From assembly GCA_027475525.1 (NCBI GenBank), contig JAMWFC010000032.1, positions 496,001 to 560,000 of the forward strand: a DNA stretch of 64,000 nt, written 5' to 3'. Under the pieces are notes generated by a model, which worked only from the letters and a program-made list of their open reading frames with translations, was not told the origin of the DNA and made no database searches. Source of the stretch: Macrolepiota albuminosa. Taxonomy: Eukaryota > Basidiomycota > Agaricomycetes > Agaricales > Agaricaceae. Below, piece by piece: positions 11,364 to 22,212 of the stretch; the stretch's first letter is position 1; each line of letters starts with the position of its first letter. Both the position numbers and the translations under genes were made by a program.

Positions 11364-11727
11364 CCTCTAACTGCAAAGCTGAATATCACAACCTTGAAGT
11401 ATGTACATTCTTCCGTCACATACCAAAAATACAAATTCAAAAGATTAATATTCATCCTCATTCTCATGCCATTAAATTCAGCGACATAGATATCCCATTA
11501 CTCTACCTTTGGCTTTTGGTTTTTTTTATGTGTAGTGATAGAAAACTGCTGAAAGCCATAATGATCAAAGACATTTTATTTGTGGAAGTATGTAAATGTA
11601 CTAAGTAACCATTTCATGAAACGTATTCTCGTCGGTAACTCCTGAAACCCCGGTAAGCCCATAACTTGGCCTTACAATTTTCCCTACCATCCACTTCACT
11701 CAACCCCCATCTGAAGCATAAAACCGT

Positions 11728-12672
11728 TGATACGACGCTGTACCAGCAGTCAGGGACACAACATGCACCAGAAGTCAAAATAAACATTTAATTATGGGCT
11801 GAAAACTGTAAGCCTCCTGGTAGCAGTCTCAACAAATTATATCTCCAAAAACACCCCAATAAATACACAGACAGTACAGAACAAAGGGCAGGGACCAGCT
11901 CAAGCTATCCACTCAACAATAGTCCAACCACTGTAATGGGGAGGAGAAGCATGGGAGCTGGCAGAAGTGACGAAATGGGATCAATTTGTGATGATCTAGA
12001 TCAAGATCAGATCTGACAATGCCCGATTTGACATGACTGAAAGGGGAAAGGAAAAGAAGCATGGAGGGATGTCAAAAGAAGCATGGAATGCAGGGAAGTG
12101 CTAAAAGGGGAAAGAAGGATCTATGAATGGGATCGTGCTAAATGGAGCTGAAGCAAATGGGGAAGTGGCAATCAGAGACATCCGGAGGAATGGTGGAACA
12201 AGAAGTTGAATGGTGGAACTGGTGGCACCGAAACATGCCTCCCAAAAGGGAAATTGGACTATCAAATATGTTCTGGAGGCTGGGGAGTTGACAACAAAAG
12301 AGTCATGTGTAGATAGTGGTCTGTGCACCAGAAAAACAGTATAAATAGCCCAAGTTTAGTAGAGAATAGACAGGCAATTGATAGGCAAAGGCTCGGTGGT
12401 TCCCAGGGAGTGAATCACTTAGGCTAGAGTTTATTGAACACCTCTCATTGGAAGTCTATTGGTAGACAAAGGCTCGGTGGTTCCCAGGGAGTGAACTGCT
12501 TAGGCTGGAGTTTATTGAGAACCTTCTTCTGCCCATCAGGATATTTGATATTCTGTGAAGCACCCAATACATCAAGTTTTTATCATCAAGCACCAGTGTG
12601 GATTAGAGGTCACTTTCTAAGACTTCAAGAAAGCCCCAGAACTATCAGTACTACTTGCAACCAAGTACTACA
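11728..12672 (+). mobile_element. Solo LTR, copy B (945 bp)
   Basis: It starts TGATACGACG and ends TACTACA, and is flanked by the 4-bp direct repeat CCGT (11724-11727 and 12673-12676). It is about 90% or more identical to copy A but has two small internal duplications: AAGAAGCATGG around 12055-12090 and GGAATGGTGGAAC around 12187-12220. These account for its extra length. No internal retrotransposon sequence is attached. Confidence 0.9.
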
Positions 12673-12905
12673 CCGTTGTTGCCTTTTGCATTGTTACCAA
12701 CCCTACCACTGTCATCCTCGAGGACGAGGATTCCCACACGTTCACGGATTGAGACCATACCTCCACGTGAATATCTAGGAGAAGTGGCAAAGGACAACAA
12801 TAGAACAGAAAGTGATGGGCCAGGACAATCAGATGCCGAGGGAGTGCTAGATACCACAGGGAACTTCAATAGCCGCTGAAAACAGTGCAGTTTGTCAATC
12901 ACCAC
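12673..12905 (-). other. Unrecognised gene fragment next to solo LTR B
   Basis: A minus-strand frame gives LLKFPVVSSTPSASDCPGPS and SPRYSRGGMVSIRERVGILV, with normal coding-like composition, cut by the solo LTR insertion at 12673. I do not recognise the family. It could be part of another captured exon. Confidence 0.3.
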
Positions 12906-13054
12906 ATAATTGTCTCAGGATTGGCAATTCGAATTTCTTATTTGTCTGCCCGTGATTGCAGAAGTTGAACTGTGAATGCCACGCTCATACGGTGTCTCTT
13001 TAGACTGCACTTGTTTACTGATGGATGGACGGCCACTAATATACATGTACTGTA

Positions 13055-15330
13055 TCAATAGAAGAAGTTTAGTCCAAAGTGGAAAAGGATAAGAGCTTGA
13101 CTTCCCTTTTCACCAAACAATCTATCCATCGAGTCTAAGTCTACATGTGACAGTCTAGTTTGCTGTCTTCCTGCACAAATGTGTTGCGGTTGTTGGAGCT
13201 GGGCAAAAGCCATGGCTGGATTTCCATCAATGACCATGTCTTCACCACCTTGAGGTGGACCCCAGCTTGGCGCAGATTCTAGGTTGTCTTGGGCGGGCTC
13301 TTGTGTAGGAACCTATTTATGGACATGGAGACGGAAATCAACATAATATGATCACAATCTCACAGATTCTTGTCCATGCATAACTACATCTTCAAATGTC
13401 GCCGGCATACTCTGGAACATCTCCAACTCCAGTATTCTGGCCTTCTCAGCTTCAATGGCTTGCAACCGGGATTGCACGTCCTCTAATTCAGCATCCAGTG
13501 AGTCCACCTTTGCCTTGTACGTTGTTAAGGACTGGCGGGCCGTAATTAATGACTGTTCAAGTGTTGCCTTGTCCTGTTGTTCGAGAAGTTGAGCTGCTAT
13601 AATGGAACTAGATAGAAGTACCGACAGCCGACAATTTCTCGACAGAGGCATCTGATGTTCGTATTTCTTGCTGCTGGCAAAGAGACTTGGAAAAAATTGA
13701 TAGACATGAGCTTACGACTAACTTACATTGGCATGTGCTGATGCCAATTCATCTTGCATGGCCAAAAGCCTGAGGAGTAGAACCTCAATAGTCTTGTCTC
13801 TGGTGGAGACCTTGTTGTGAGCAATAGTCAATTTGTTCTCGAATTCTGTGCTCAGAGATGCAGAGGACGCCTTCTTAGTTCGCAATTGGTCTAAAAGAGA
13901 TATTTTTTCTGCCTCGACAGCAGCAACTTTGGCATCTTGTGTTTTTTGAAGCGTTGTCTGCATTGCTAGTGCCTTATCTTTCACCTCCTGAGATGAGACA
14001 GTGAGCATAAAGACAACAACTCGGATGTAAAATAGCATACCTTGAGTAAAGCATTGAAAGCCTTGTCTTTCTCATCCAACGCAGATTGTATGCGGTCCTT
14101 ATTGCACTGCAGGGCATCCAGAGCACCTGTCACCCTCTGTAGCTCGATGGCTTTGTTACTAATCTCGTTGTGAGCCATAGTCAATTTGTTCTCAAATTCC
14201 ATGCTCAGAGATGTGGAGGATGCCTTCTCGGTTCGCAATTGGTCCAGAAGAGATATTTTTTCTGCTTCGACAGCAGCAACTTTGGCATCTTGTGTTTGAA
14301 GTGTTGTCTGCATTGCTAGCGCCTCATCTTTCACCTCCTGAGATGAGTCAGTGAGCATAAAGACAACAACTCGGATGTAAAATAACATACCTTGAGTAAA
14401 GCATTGAAAGCCTTGTCTTTCTTACCTAATGCAGCTTGTACGCGGTCCTTATTGCACTGCAGGGCATCCAGAGCACCTGTCACTCTCTGTAGCTCAATGA
14501 CTTTGTCACCAATTGCCTTCGTCGCCGCCTCCTTTGTTTCCTGCAGAGGTGGTGAGATACAAAAGAAGGGTAATGGAAAAGCAGACCTTGATAGCTTCTT
14601 CCTTTTCCTGCTGCAGAGTGTCAAAGGTGGTTGTCATCCTCCGCAATTCATTGTCCCGTTCCTTAATTGCTTTGATTGCCCCATCATTTTCTTCCTGCAG
14701 ATAATCCCTCTGCTGTCGCAGGGCATCTAAAGCTCTTGTTAGGCCCTGAAGCTCAACGGTTTTCTCCTGGATAGCCCTGGCCTTGGCGTCATTGACTTCC
14801 TGCAGAATGATGGTGGTGAGAGAAGAAAAGATGTATACGGGGTTAAACCTACCTTCAGTGCGGCATGGAAGGCCATGGCTTTCTGTTCCAAAGTAGCTCG
14901 CACTCCGTCATTTTCTTGTTGTAGGGCTATCAACGCAGTTTCTGCTTTCTTTTGTTCTTTCAATGCTTCGGTCACCTCGTCTTTTGCTTCCTGCAAAGCA
15001 ATAGAAAGCTCAGTATCTTTCTCCTTTCCCTATGACGGAATAAGAAACCATAATCAATAAGCTAAGGAGTAGACAATAGATTTACCTTCATAGTGGTCTC
15101 ATATCTGTCAAAGGACGATTCTCTTGCTTCCAACATGGCCTGATAACTCTCGCTAGCATGGATCATTTTGCGTCTCATCCTTTCTAGCTGAACATCTTTC
15201 TTCTCTATCATCTTTTGCACCCTCCATAGATCCTCTTGTAGACAAGAGAGCTGGTCAGGGAGCGCACTTTCTGGGGCAGCAGCTGAGGTACCATTTCCGA
15301 GGTTGTTCTTGTTTTCACAGGATCAAAACT
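13055..15330 (-). pseudogene. Coiled-coil protein gene with repeated exons, 5' truncated
   Basis: A series of minus-strand exons separated by short introns encodes heptad-rich helices. The N-terminal piece is LSCLQEDLWRVQKMIEKKDV (about 15250-15190). It is followed by modules containing VIELQRVTGALDALQCNKDR, KVAAVEAEKISLLDQLRTEK and FENKLTMAHNE, and a C-terminal tail with GGEDMVIDGNPAMAFAQLQQ. A ~350-bp unit (exon plus intron) is repeated at about 13991-14340 and 14341-14690, with more diverged copies on either side. The protein start is missing near 15330. A long coiled-coil scaffold or motor-associated protein is possible, but no family-specific domain is visible. Confidence 0.5.
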
Positions 15331-16071
15331 ATTTGAGTTCAGTTAGTGTCTTCTTTAAAACTCAATCTCAACAAACAGACACCTCCTTCTGCCTTGTGAA
15401 GGCCTGATCTAGAAGCGGGCAATCAGTTTGTATTTTGCGGGTGATCTGCTAGTTGAAGTCTCAATTAGTAAATTTTGAGAACTCGTCCACATAAAACCCA
15501 CTGTAATCAGTCCCAGACTTGCATTCCAATGGAGATGTGGCATTATGTGTAGCATCATCTGGCATTGCTGCCTTATTGTTGGAAGGGGGTAGGACAGCTC
15601 ATTCAAGATTCAAAATTCCCATTCCTGCTCTTGACACATCCATTGCCAATATCAAGAGAGGAACCCAGTTATCACAGCTCATACTTCGCACCAAAGTTGT
15701 TATTTGGGATGAAGTTCCAATGCAACACAAAAATGCCATTGACTCTGTCAATCGTGGCTTCAGAGACATCTTCGATAATGACACTTCCTTTGGTGGAGTC
15801 ACTGTGGTTTTTGGAGGGGACTTTAGGCAAACTCTTCCAGTGGTTCCACATGGACTCAGGCAGCAGATGATTGCTGCTTCACTCAAAAGGGGCCGACTTT
15901 GGGATAATATTCAAGTCCATTACTTGGTCCAAAATATGCGGTTGGAGCAGACTGTAGACAATATTGCTCATGCAGCTTGGTTGTTGGATGTTGGTGCAGG
16001 GAAAAATCTAGGACCTGGAGAAACAGTCAAACTGCCTGAAAGGATGATCTGTGATGACAATTCTATCACTG

Positions 16072-16225
16072 GATTGATTTCTTCCACATATCCTGATATT
16101 GGTCATCCTCAAAATGATCAGTATTACCTGGACCGGACTATTCTCTCTGATTGATTTCTTCCACATATCCTGATATTGGTCATCCTCAAAATGATCAGTA
16201 TTACCTGGACCGGACTATTCTTTCT
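16072..16225. repeat. 77-bp tandem duplication #3
   Basis: Positions 16072-16148 repeat at 16149-16225 with one mismatch near the end (C/T). It interrupts the Helitron helicase frame; one copy removed restores it. Confidence 0.9.
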
Positions 16226-16447
16226 GGCAAGAACTCTGATATAGAAGAGATCAATGCAGAAGTTCTAGAGAAGTATCCAGGGGAAGAAAGGATCTTACAG
16301 AGTGCAGATTCTGTTCTCTCTGATAACAGGGATCCTGATGGCCTTGCATTATATCCTGTGGAATATCTCAACTCTTTGAAAGCCAGTAGTTTGCCTTTGG
16401 CTAAACTGGCTTTGAAGATTGGAGTTCCTGTCATGCTTCTCAGGAAT

Positions 16448-16601
16448 CTGGACACAACCAAAGGACTTTGCAATGGAACAAGAATGATTATCACTCACAT
16501 CAGCACTAGAGTTCTCAGATGTACCTGGACACAACCAAAGGACTTTGCAATGGAACAAGAATGATTATCACTCACATCAGCACTAGAGTTCTCAGATGTC
16601 G
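16448..16601. repeat. 77-bp tandem duplication #4
   Basis: Positions 16448-16524 repeat at 16525-16601. 75 of 77 bases match, the last two differing. It also interrupts the helicase frame, which is restored by removing one unit. Confidence 0.85.
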
Positions 16602-16923
16602 TATTATCAGTGGAGATGCCAAGTTTGCAGGTTCAACTGTTTTGATTCCAAGGATCAATCTAGATGCCTCTGAAGAGGATTTGCCCATACCATTACGCAG
16701 GAGACAGTTTCCAATTCGATTGGCCTTTGCTATGACTATCAACAAGTCTCAAGGGCAATCAGTCAAGCATGTTGGATTGGACCTTCAATCACCGGTTTTT
16801 ACACATGGCCAACTCTATGTTGCACTTTCTCGATGCACATCAGAAGATCGTATCAAGGTGATTTTGTCAGAAGAAAATACATCAAGAGCGACTGCAAATA
16901 TTGTGTATCAAGAAGTTCTTAAT

Positions 16924-17160
16924 GGTTTACAAATGTAAGTGTGATTGTTAATTATATACTTATTACTAACTTTATATTTTAGCATCTAACTTGATACTGT
17001 ACATATAACTTGGAATTGTAGCATTATTTTTTGGGTTTACAAATGTGAGTATGATTGTTAATTACCTACTTATTACTAACTTTTATATTTTAGCATCTAA
17101 CTTGATATTTGTTGATACTGTACTAATAGAATATATATAACTTGGAATTGTAACATCATT
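16924..17160. repeat. Imperfect ~112-bp direct repeat after helicase stop
   Basis: The sequence starting TTTACAAATG and running through TTATTACTAACTTT and AGCATCTAACTTGAT occurs at about 16926 and again at about 17037 with substitutions and indels. It is clearly diverged, unlike the 77-bp units, and so is probably genuine. Confidence 0.7.
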
Positions 17161-17245
17161 TCTTGATAAATGTGAACTTTCTATTCTTTAACAACATATG
17201 CTTGAACCAGTAAGACATAATGAAAGTAAGTCATGATAGAAGTTG

Positions 17246-17423
17246 AGTTATGAATATACATATTTGGAACCCCTAACCGAACGAAGTGAGATTGGGGTGA
17301 AGGCTGAGTTACTTATATACATACTTGGAGCCCTAACCGAACGAAGTGAGGTTGGGGTGGAGGCTAAGTTACTTATACATACTTGGAGCCTTAACCAAAC
17401 AAAGTGAGGTTAGGGTGGAGGCT
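17246..17423. repeat. Three subterminal ~58-bp repeats with internal hairpins
   Basis: Three tandem units each contain CATACTTGGAGCC-type sequence, then CCTAACCGAACGAAGTGAGG and GGTGGAGGCT. Within each, the CCTAACC and GGTTGGGG arms can pair around a GAACGAAGTGA loop. Such repeats lie between the helicase gene and the terminal hairpins and look like subterminal elements of the Helitron. Confidence 0.7.
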
Positions 17424-17439
17424 TAGTTGGAGGGGGTTT

Positions 17440-17497
17440 GGGGGCAAAGCCCCCAACAAGCTACAAAATTCGTGCCGAAGGCACGAATCGTAGCTTG
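17440..17497 (+). mobile_element. Candidate Helitron 3'-end hairpins
   Basis: Two hairpins lie side by side. The first is GGGGGC-AAA-GCCCCC (17440-17454). The second (17457-17497) has an outer stem CAAGCTAC/GTAGCTTG and a perfect inner stem ATTCGTGCC/GGCACGAAT around a GAA loop. A GC-rich hairpin shortly before the 3' end is a Helitron hallmark. No clean CTRR terminus is obvious immediately downstream, so the exact end is unresolved. Confidence 0.55.
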
Positions 17498-17499
17498 TC

Positions 17500-18052
17500 A
17501 CTCGAAATGGGCTCAAAAAGTATTATTACTTAAATGTCCGAAGACAATCTATTTGCGTAAGATCTAAGACGTCCGCTCCCTGGGGACTCCGAGCCATGGC
17601 AAGACGATTGCTTGCCAGGCCTCCCCAAAATCCTACTCCTTTTATACCCTTTCCACTATGCACAGACCAACGTTGTATCTCGCATGTTTCTACACCGGTT
17701 CATGGGATTGCCATGCCCAGCCAGGCGGTTATAGCATTACCGAGCCTGGGCACTTGGCTAATCATTTGTCTGAGCCTTGGTGCACGTGGTCCCTCTCTTT
17801 CCCTGGCTAAACCTTCTTCCACCGCCATCCTGCCCCTTCCTTATCTGTCCTTCTTTTGTCCTTCCGTCCGAGCTTGCGTCACCATTGTTCTGTGGCCGCG
17901 GTGAGCTGTTTTCGTGGAGGGAGGTCGTGGTCAGAAGAGTGCAATGTATTTTCGGAACAGAGTGACAGACTGCTGGATGTAGTAAATTAAATGATGCTGT
18001 GGGTGTTGGTCTTCCGTGCCTCATGTAGAGCATCATTTGCGTCGTCCTCGAC
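17500..18052. other. Intergenic, no gene recognised
   Basis: Short frames on both strands (17596-17904 and 17758-18036) overlap each other and resemble nothing known. This stretch marks the change from repeat-rich to gene-island sequence. Confidence 0.4.
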
Positions 18053-18559
18053 TTACATGTCTAGATTGCAATCAGATGCGATGAGGAGTTTGAGCTGACG
18101 CTCGTGGTTTCGGGAGACGTCTGCAAGCCTTCCCACTTTTATTTCCAAACTTCTCACTTCTGCTCGCAACCATTCCACTTCTGCTCGCAACCATTCCACT
18201 TCCGCTCGCGAAAATCCCACATCTTCTCGCGGCCAACCCACTTTTGCTCGCAGCGTTTTCAATCCTGCTCGCAGCTGTCTCACATCTTCTGCCACCTTTT
18301 TCACCTCTTCTGGCAGCTTTTTCACCTCTTCTGGCAGCTCTCCCACCTCTCCTCGCAGCCTTGTCACCTCTGTTTGCAAACCTGCGACCCGCCTCGTCCA
18401 ATAATCATCCGTGGCCTTGGACCTCGCACGAACTTCACTTATCATGTCATTCAGTGTCGTGGCGAGCTGTCGGGTGGTAATTCTTTTTGTTTTTGCCGCG
18501 GAGGCGGAGAAGAGGCGAGTTTGGTTGATAAATGTGGAACGACAGAATCGAGCAATCAT
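18053..18559 (-). CDS. Small coiled-coil protein, probably mitochondrial
   Basis: An uninterrupted 168-aa frame. The N terminus MIARFCRSTFINQTRLFSAS is Arg/Ser-rich and lacks acidic residues, as in a mitochondrial presequence. Residues ~50-150 form a regular heptad coiled coil made of repeats such as LPEEVKK x2 and LRAEVEW x2. The family is not one I can name. It is reminiscent of small mitochondrial inner-membrane coiled-coil proteins, but without a transmembrane segment. Start and stop (ATG at 18559, TAA at 18053) are clear. The repeats could have grown by slippage of a 21-bp unit. Confidence 0.65.
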   Translation of the reverse strand: MIARFCRSTFINQTRLFSASAAKTKRITTRQLATTLNDMISEVRARSKATDDYWTRRVAGLQTEVTRLRGEVGELPEEVKKLPEEVKKVAEDVRQLRAGLKTLRAKVGWPREDVGFSRAEVEWLRAEVEWLRAEVRSLEIKVGRLADVSRNHERQLKLLIASDCNLDM

Positions 18560-18847
18560 TGTGTCCTGACAAACTTGGATGTGGAGCTGTGACGACTTGA
18601 CGCAGAACGTCTGTCTTCTTCCAACGTGATTACATAATACTTATACCCGGCCTTTATATTCCACATTACATCACTCTCTTTGAAGATACTGGTTCGTGAG
18701 CTTCCCAATTTTCGTTGCGTGCCGGTCTTTCTTCACATCCTTACTCTTGGCAGCCCCAACCTTAATGTGTCGATAACCGGATTAGTGGGTGCTATCCTTG
18801 AGTAAGGCCCATTGCTTTCATATTGCTTATCCTCATATATCGTCTGA

Positions 18848-19001
18848 TATTTGTATGTCCATATCAGCTTTCCTCTTTTGATATTTCCGACGTCGTTCTT
18901 ATTCATTCAACTTATCGTCTTTCGTATTTGTATGTCCATATCAGCTTTCCTCTTTTGATATTTCCGACGTCGTTCTTATTCATTCAACTTATCGTCTTTC
19001 G
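18848..19001. repeat. 77-bp tandem duplication #5
   Basis: Positions 18848-18924 repeat perfectly at 18925-19001 in intergenic sequence. Confidence 0.9.
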
Positions 19002-19141
19002 CTACTATTTGAGTAATGGAGTATTAGAGGGGTTTTGTCTGTCGGGTCTCGGGTCATTACAAATACACTAATACATAGTCAGACCCAACATGCCGATAAA
19101 AAGTGCGAACTGTAGCACCAAACATGACGAACATACAGTTT

Positions 19142-20846
19142 TTACTTCTTCTTATTTATGCGTACTTTATAGGCTTCCAGTTCCCGAAGACGCTCTGTCA
19201 GCGTCGGATGGGAATGATGGTATGCAGAATACCTAGCCAGAGAAGAGATCGTCAACAAAAAAAACTCTCAATGATTACAGAACACAAGGTTAGATACGCA
19301 CAGCCAATCCACCCAAACGGTAGACAAATTCTTGACATGGATAGTAATCAGTGCGTGGCCTAGACGGTCTCCCATATCCTTCATATCCTCATGTTGCACC
19401 TTCTCTTCGAGCTCGCATGCGAACCTGTCAGCTTGGTACTCAAAGGATCGGCTTATGGCATTCATGCCGATCGATACAAAAGCCTCGAGCGGCGTCAAGA
19501 TCATCTATGGTTGGATATTAATTATGGCCCCGATAATATGAACGAGTTAAACAAACCTGGAACAACGTGAACGCGACAATAGTTGGCGGAATAGCGGCGA
19601 CTGTTTTGGGGAAATCAAAGGCGGCAAGGACAGGCGGAGCGTGGAGGAACGCGGGGAAGAGGGCGAGAATGGTAAAAATATGGAATTGGGAGATGGCCAT
19701 CAGCTTCGCAGGATGAGAGTAATACCAGTGGCCGAGCTCATGGGCTAGGACAGCCTCGACTTCGCCAGGTTGGTTCTGCTGAATCAATGTATCAAAAATG
19801 ACAATATGCTTGCTCTGCCGGACGATCAGAATGAATATACGCGAAACAATAACTATTTGAACAAACCCAGGGAAGACCGAAGAAATATGCGTTGCTGTGA
19901 GAACTACGCTTAGAGCCGTCAATTTCATACAGGTGCTTGAGAGGAAATTTGAGTTTGGAGGCCAACAATTCAATTCGAGAGCGAAGCTCTCCAGGCTTCA
20001 AAGGTGATAGTTTGTTAAACAAGGGCTGAATGACAGTCGGATAGATGAAAACCATGATGAGCTGGAACGTGATCCTGTTGAATGTTTGTCAGACGGGGTG
20101 ACAAACCACATCAAGCGACGTACATGAACGCCATGAGCCAAGGTACAAATCGATCACCCGCCCACTTGAAAATGTAAAGAAATGCTGCCAAGAAAGGCGA
20201 ACCCAGGATAATGGCGAGGGCCCACCCTTTCAACAGGTCTGTGACGAACAACCCAGGCGTTGTTTTGTTGAAACCGTGCTTTTCTTCAAGGACAAACGTT
20301 CCGTATACTTGTAGTGGCAGTGCCGGAATAGTTGATAGGAAGTAGAGCACGAAGACAAAAACGATAGATTGTACGATCTTCAGTCTCTGTGAGAACAAGG
20401 ACGTCGAGCAATTGGTGATGTACACACTTCGTATTCTGGACCAAAGCCAGCAAATCCTATTAGCCATCCAGCCACGCTCCAGGACCAGGCGTAAAATCCG
20501 AAGTGTAAAAGGGCAGAGTCGAGACTTTGTTTCAACAAACCCGAAATCAAGGCGAATTTAGCCTTGTCCCTCCCATAATTCTGGGATCTTGTAAACACGT
20601 CCGCGTCGAAGTGACTGGCGAGAGCTACCGGAGGTTCAGTTTTGGAGTAAAGGGGATACTGTCGAAGACTGGGCACATAAAAAAGGTACGAATCGAGGTC
20701 AAATCCAACACTCACAGCAGATAGGTTTCGAAAAGGGTCACGGTCCAAGAGAAACCTTGAACAGCTAGTTTCCAATCGATAGGGTCGACGGAAACAAATG
20801 CCAGGTGTCGTTGTATATGATCTAGTTGCGCATGAAGAAAATCCAT
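19142..20846 (-). CDS. STE24: CAAX prenyl protease 1 (STE24, M48 metallopeptidase)
   Basis: STE24 is an ER multi-pass zinc metalloprotease that cleaves the AAX tripeptide from farnesylated proteins and trims a-factor-type pheromone precursors. The start is MDFLHAQLDHIQRHLAF at 20846. The first intron is 20715-20669. Exons then encode the segment containing LQVYGTFVLEEKHGFNKTTP, the loop NKLSPLKPGELRSRIELLAS, and the zinc-binding box VLAHELGHWYYSHP (HExxH, 19729-19743). The third ligand region FEYQADRFACEL lies at about 19427-19450. The last exon gives SAYHHSHPTLTERLRELE and stops at 19142. Several membrane-spanning segments are visible, as expected. At least five introns interrupt it. All diagnostic motifs are intact, so it is likely functional. 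The left neighbour is a coiled-coil gene in the same orientation; no operon-like relation is implied. Confidence 0.9.
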
Positions 20847-21324
20847 TTTGACCAGTGTGAAAGGAAAGTTGGAGGTGGAGGCAACGAAGGAGTATTTTTG
20901 TAACACGACGTGGCGACGTGTACTAGCACAGCCACTGATCTACAAACAACCCACGAATGTTTGGGATAGAAAAATTTCTCTTGAATATGGATGTAATATT
21001 ATAGACTATACTTGTGCGACTCTCGCCATCGATGCGATGCCTCCACTCGCTATCAACACGCGTGATTCCTGATCGAGTCCAAGTGAGTGTTGTTGATTTC
21101 CCTGTCCTCCTCTCAACCATTCCCAATATGGCCTTGGGCATCACACAAACATCCATTTTGAATATCCTTCTTTTCTAGACCACATAATTTTCGCAGCCTT
21201 GAGGCTTTAAGTGGAATGCAATTGCAGACAACGCGCTCCGGGAGATCGAGCGCGCGTATTTCAGCAAAAGCCCGATTGCGTTGACGGTAACGTGAGTACG
21301 TTGGAATTTGGGAGAGGTGAGGAT
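20847..21324. promoter_or_regulatory. Upstream region of STE24
   Basis: The stretch between STE24 and the next minus-strand gene holds no supported gene. It must contain the STE24 promoter and the 3' region of the next gene. No specific element is identifiable. Confidence 0.35.
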
Positions 21325-21620
21325 TCAGGCAATCTCTACTGCGAGCTTTTGGACAGTGCTGTTGGAATAACCAATGGCGCCTGCAAATGCACCATCCGGA
21401 TCCCCCATCTCGATTGCCCTAGTCTTGTCGTACTCTGCAAACAAGGGATCAGGGAGAACGAGACCGTCAAGTAAATTTGAGACAAAATATCCAACAGGTG
21501 GTATGGGCCAAAGGGCAAATAGCCATTATGTAGAATTGCATAGAGCACACCAACTTGTTTAGAAGGCTAAGAAGTTGGATCGGCAAATACCATTGTCAGG
21601 TAAGAAGAAAATATACAAGG
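21325..21620 (-). CDS. Unidentified small gene, C-terminal exon(s)
   Basis: A minus-strand frame reads VGYFVSNLLDGLVLPDPLFA then EYDKTRAIEMGDPDGAFAGA and ends QKLAVEIA with a TGA at 21325. Composition is protein-like. Possible intron boundaries lie upstream (a GTATTTGCC donor near 21590), but frame linkage is ambiguous. I do not recognise the family. Confidence 0.35.
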
Positions 21621-21641
21621 AAAGAAGTGAATTTTACGCGT

Positions 21642-21990
21642 TCACTTTCCAGATCTTCCACCAGAAGAAATTTCACTGGACTCCTCGGTGGTTGTCATTA
21701 AGGGCCAACTTGAAGGGTCATTGTCATCTGACCTATTGACCGGCGTTTCTGTTCCGTTTCTGCCTTTGAGATCTGCGAATCCCCATGAAATCACCATAAG
21801 GCATCTGACCTATTGACCGGCGTTTCTGTTCCGTTTCTGCCTTTGAGATCTGCGAATCCCCATGAAATCACCATAAGGAGAAGCATCTCGGGGACAACTT
21901 TCAGAAAGTTCTAGAGATAAGTTGGAAGACATGAGTAGAATCGTAATTTTGAAGGAAAATTGATTCGATCTATATCGTATCTTCCAGTCA
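21642..21990 (-). CDS. Unidentified small protein, frame split by 77-bp duplication
   Basis: After mentally removing one unit of the 77-bp duplication, a minus-strand frame reads KVVPEMLLLMVISWGFADLK, then GRNGTETPVNRSDDNDPSSW and ESSEISSGGRSGK, with a stop at 21642. As assembled the duplication breaks it. The first half is hydrophobic and could be a membrane anchor. No family is recognised and the start is uncertain. Confidence 0.35.
21725..21878. repeat. 77-bp tandem duplication #6
   Basis: Positions 21725-21801 repeat perfectly at 21802-21878. Collapsing it joins NRS to DDNDPSS on the minus strand. Confidence 0.9.
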
Positions 21991-22212
21991 CCAGAGCACG
22001 TCAACACCTACAGATATAAATAGCGCAATTGCTTCAGCATCTGTTGTACAATGAAGCCGTGTTCGGGGGAATGATGTACATAGTAACATGAAGACTATGG
22101 TAGCAAGGTGGCAGAGAGGACTGAGCAAGAGTACACACCAGAACTGTCCGACGAGAAACTAGATTGGCAGATAAAGTACAGAATATCATTCATACAAGAT
22201 AGTTGAATGGTG

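Larger units (their letters stand above)
15507..16938 (+). pseudogene. Helitron PIF1-type helicase, C-terminal part
   Basis: The frame opens inside the helicase core with VASSGIAALLLEGGRTAHS. It continues with the DExx-type box VVIWDEVPMQHK (about 15700-15732) and FGGDFRQTLPVV (Q-rich motif III). Downstream are [32 protein letters not shown] and [10 protein letters not shown], the terminal motifs of PIF1/RecD-like helicases as found at the C terminus of Helitron Rep-Hel proteins. The P-loop, Rep domain and N terminus are missing. Two frame breaks, at 16149 and 16525, coincide exactly with 77-bp duplications; collapsing both gives one open frame ending TAA at about 16938. Confidence 0.85.

Noticed and set aside
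18072..18592. Cys/His/Phe-rich plus-strand frame and Arg/Ala-rich minus-strand frame
   Set aside because: Both are alternative frames over the heptad repeats of the 168-aa coiled-coil gene.
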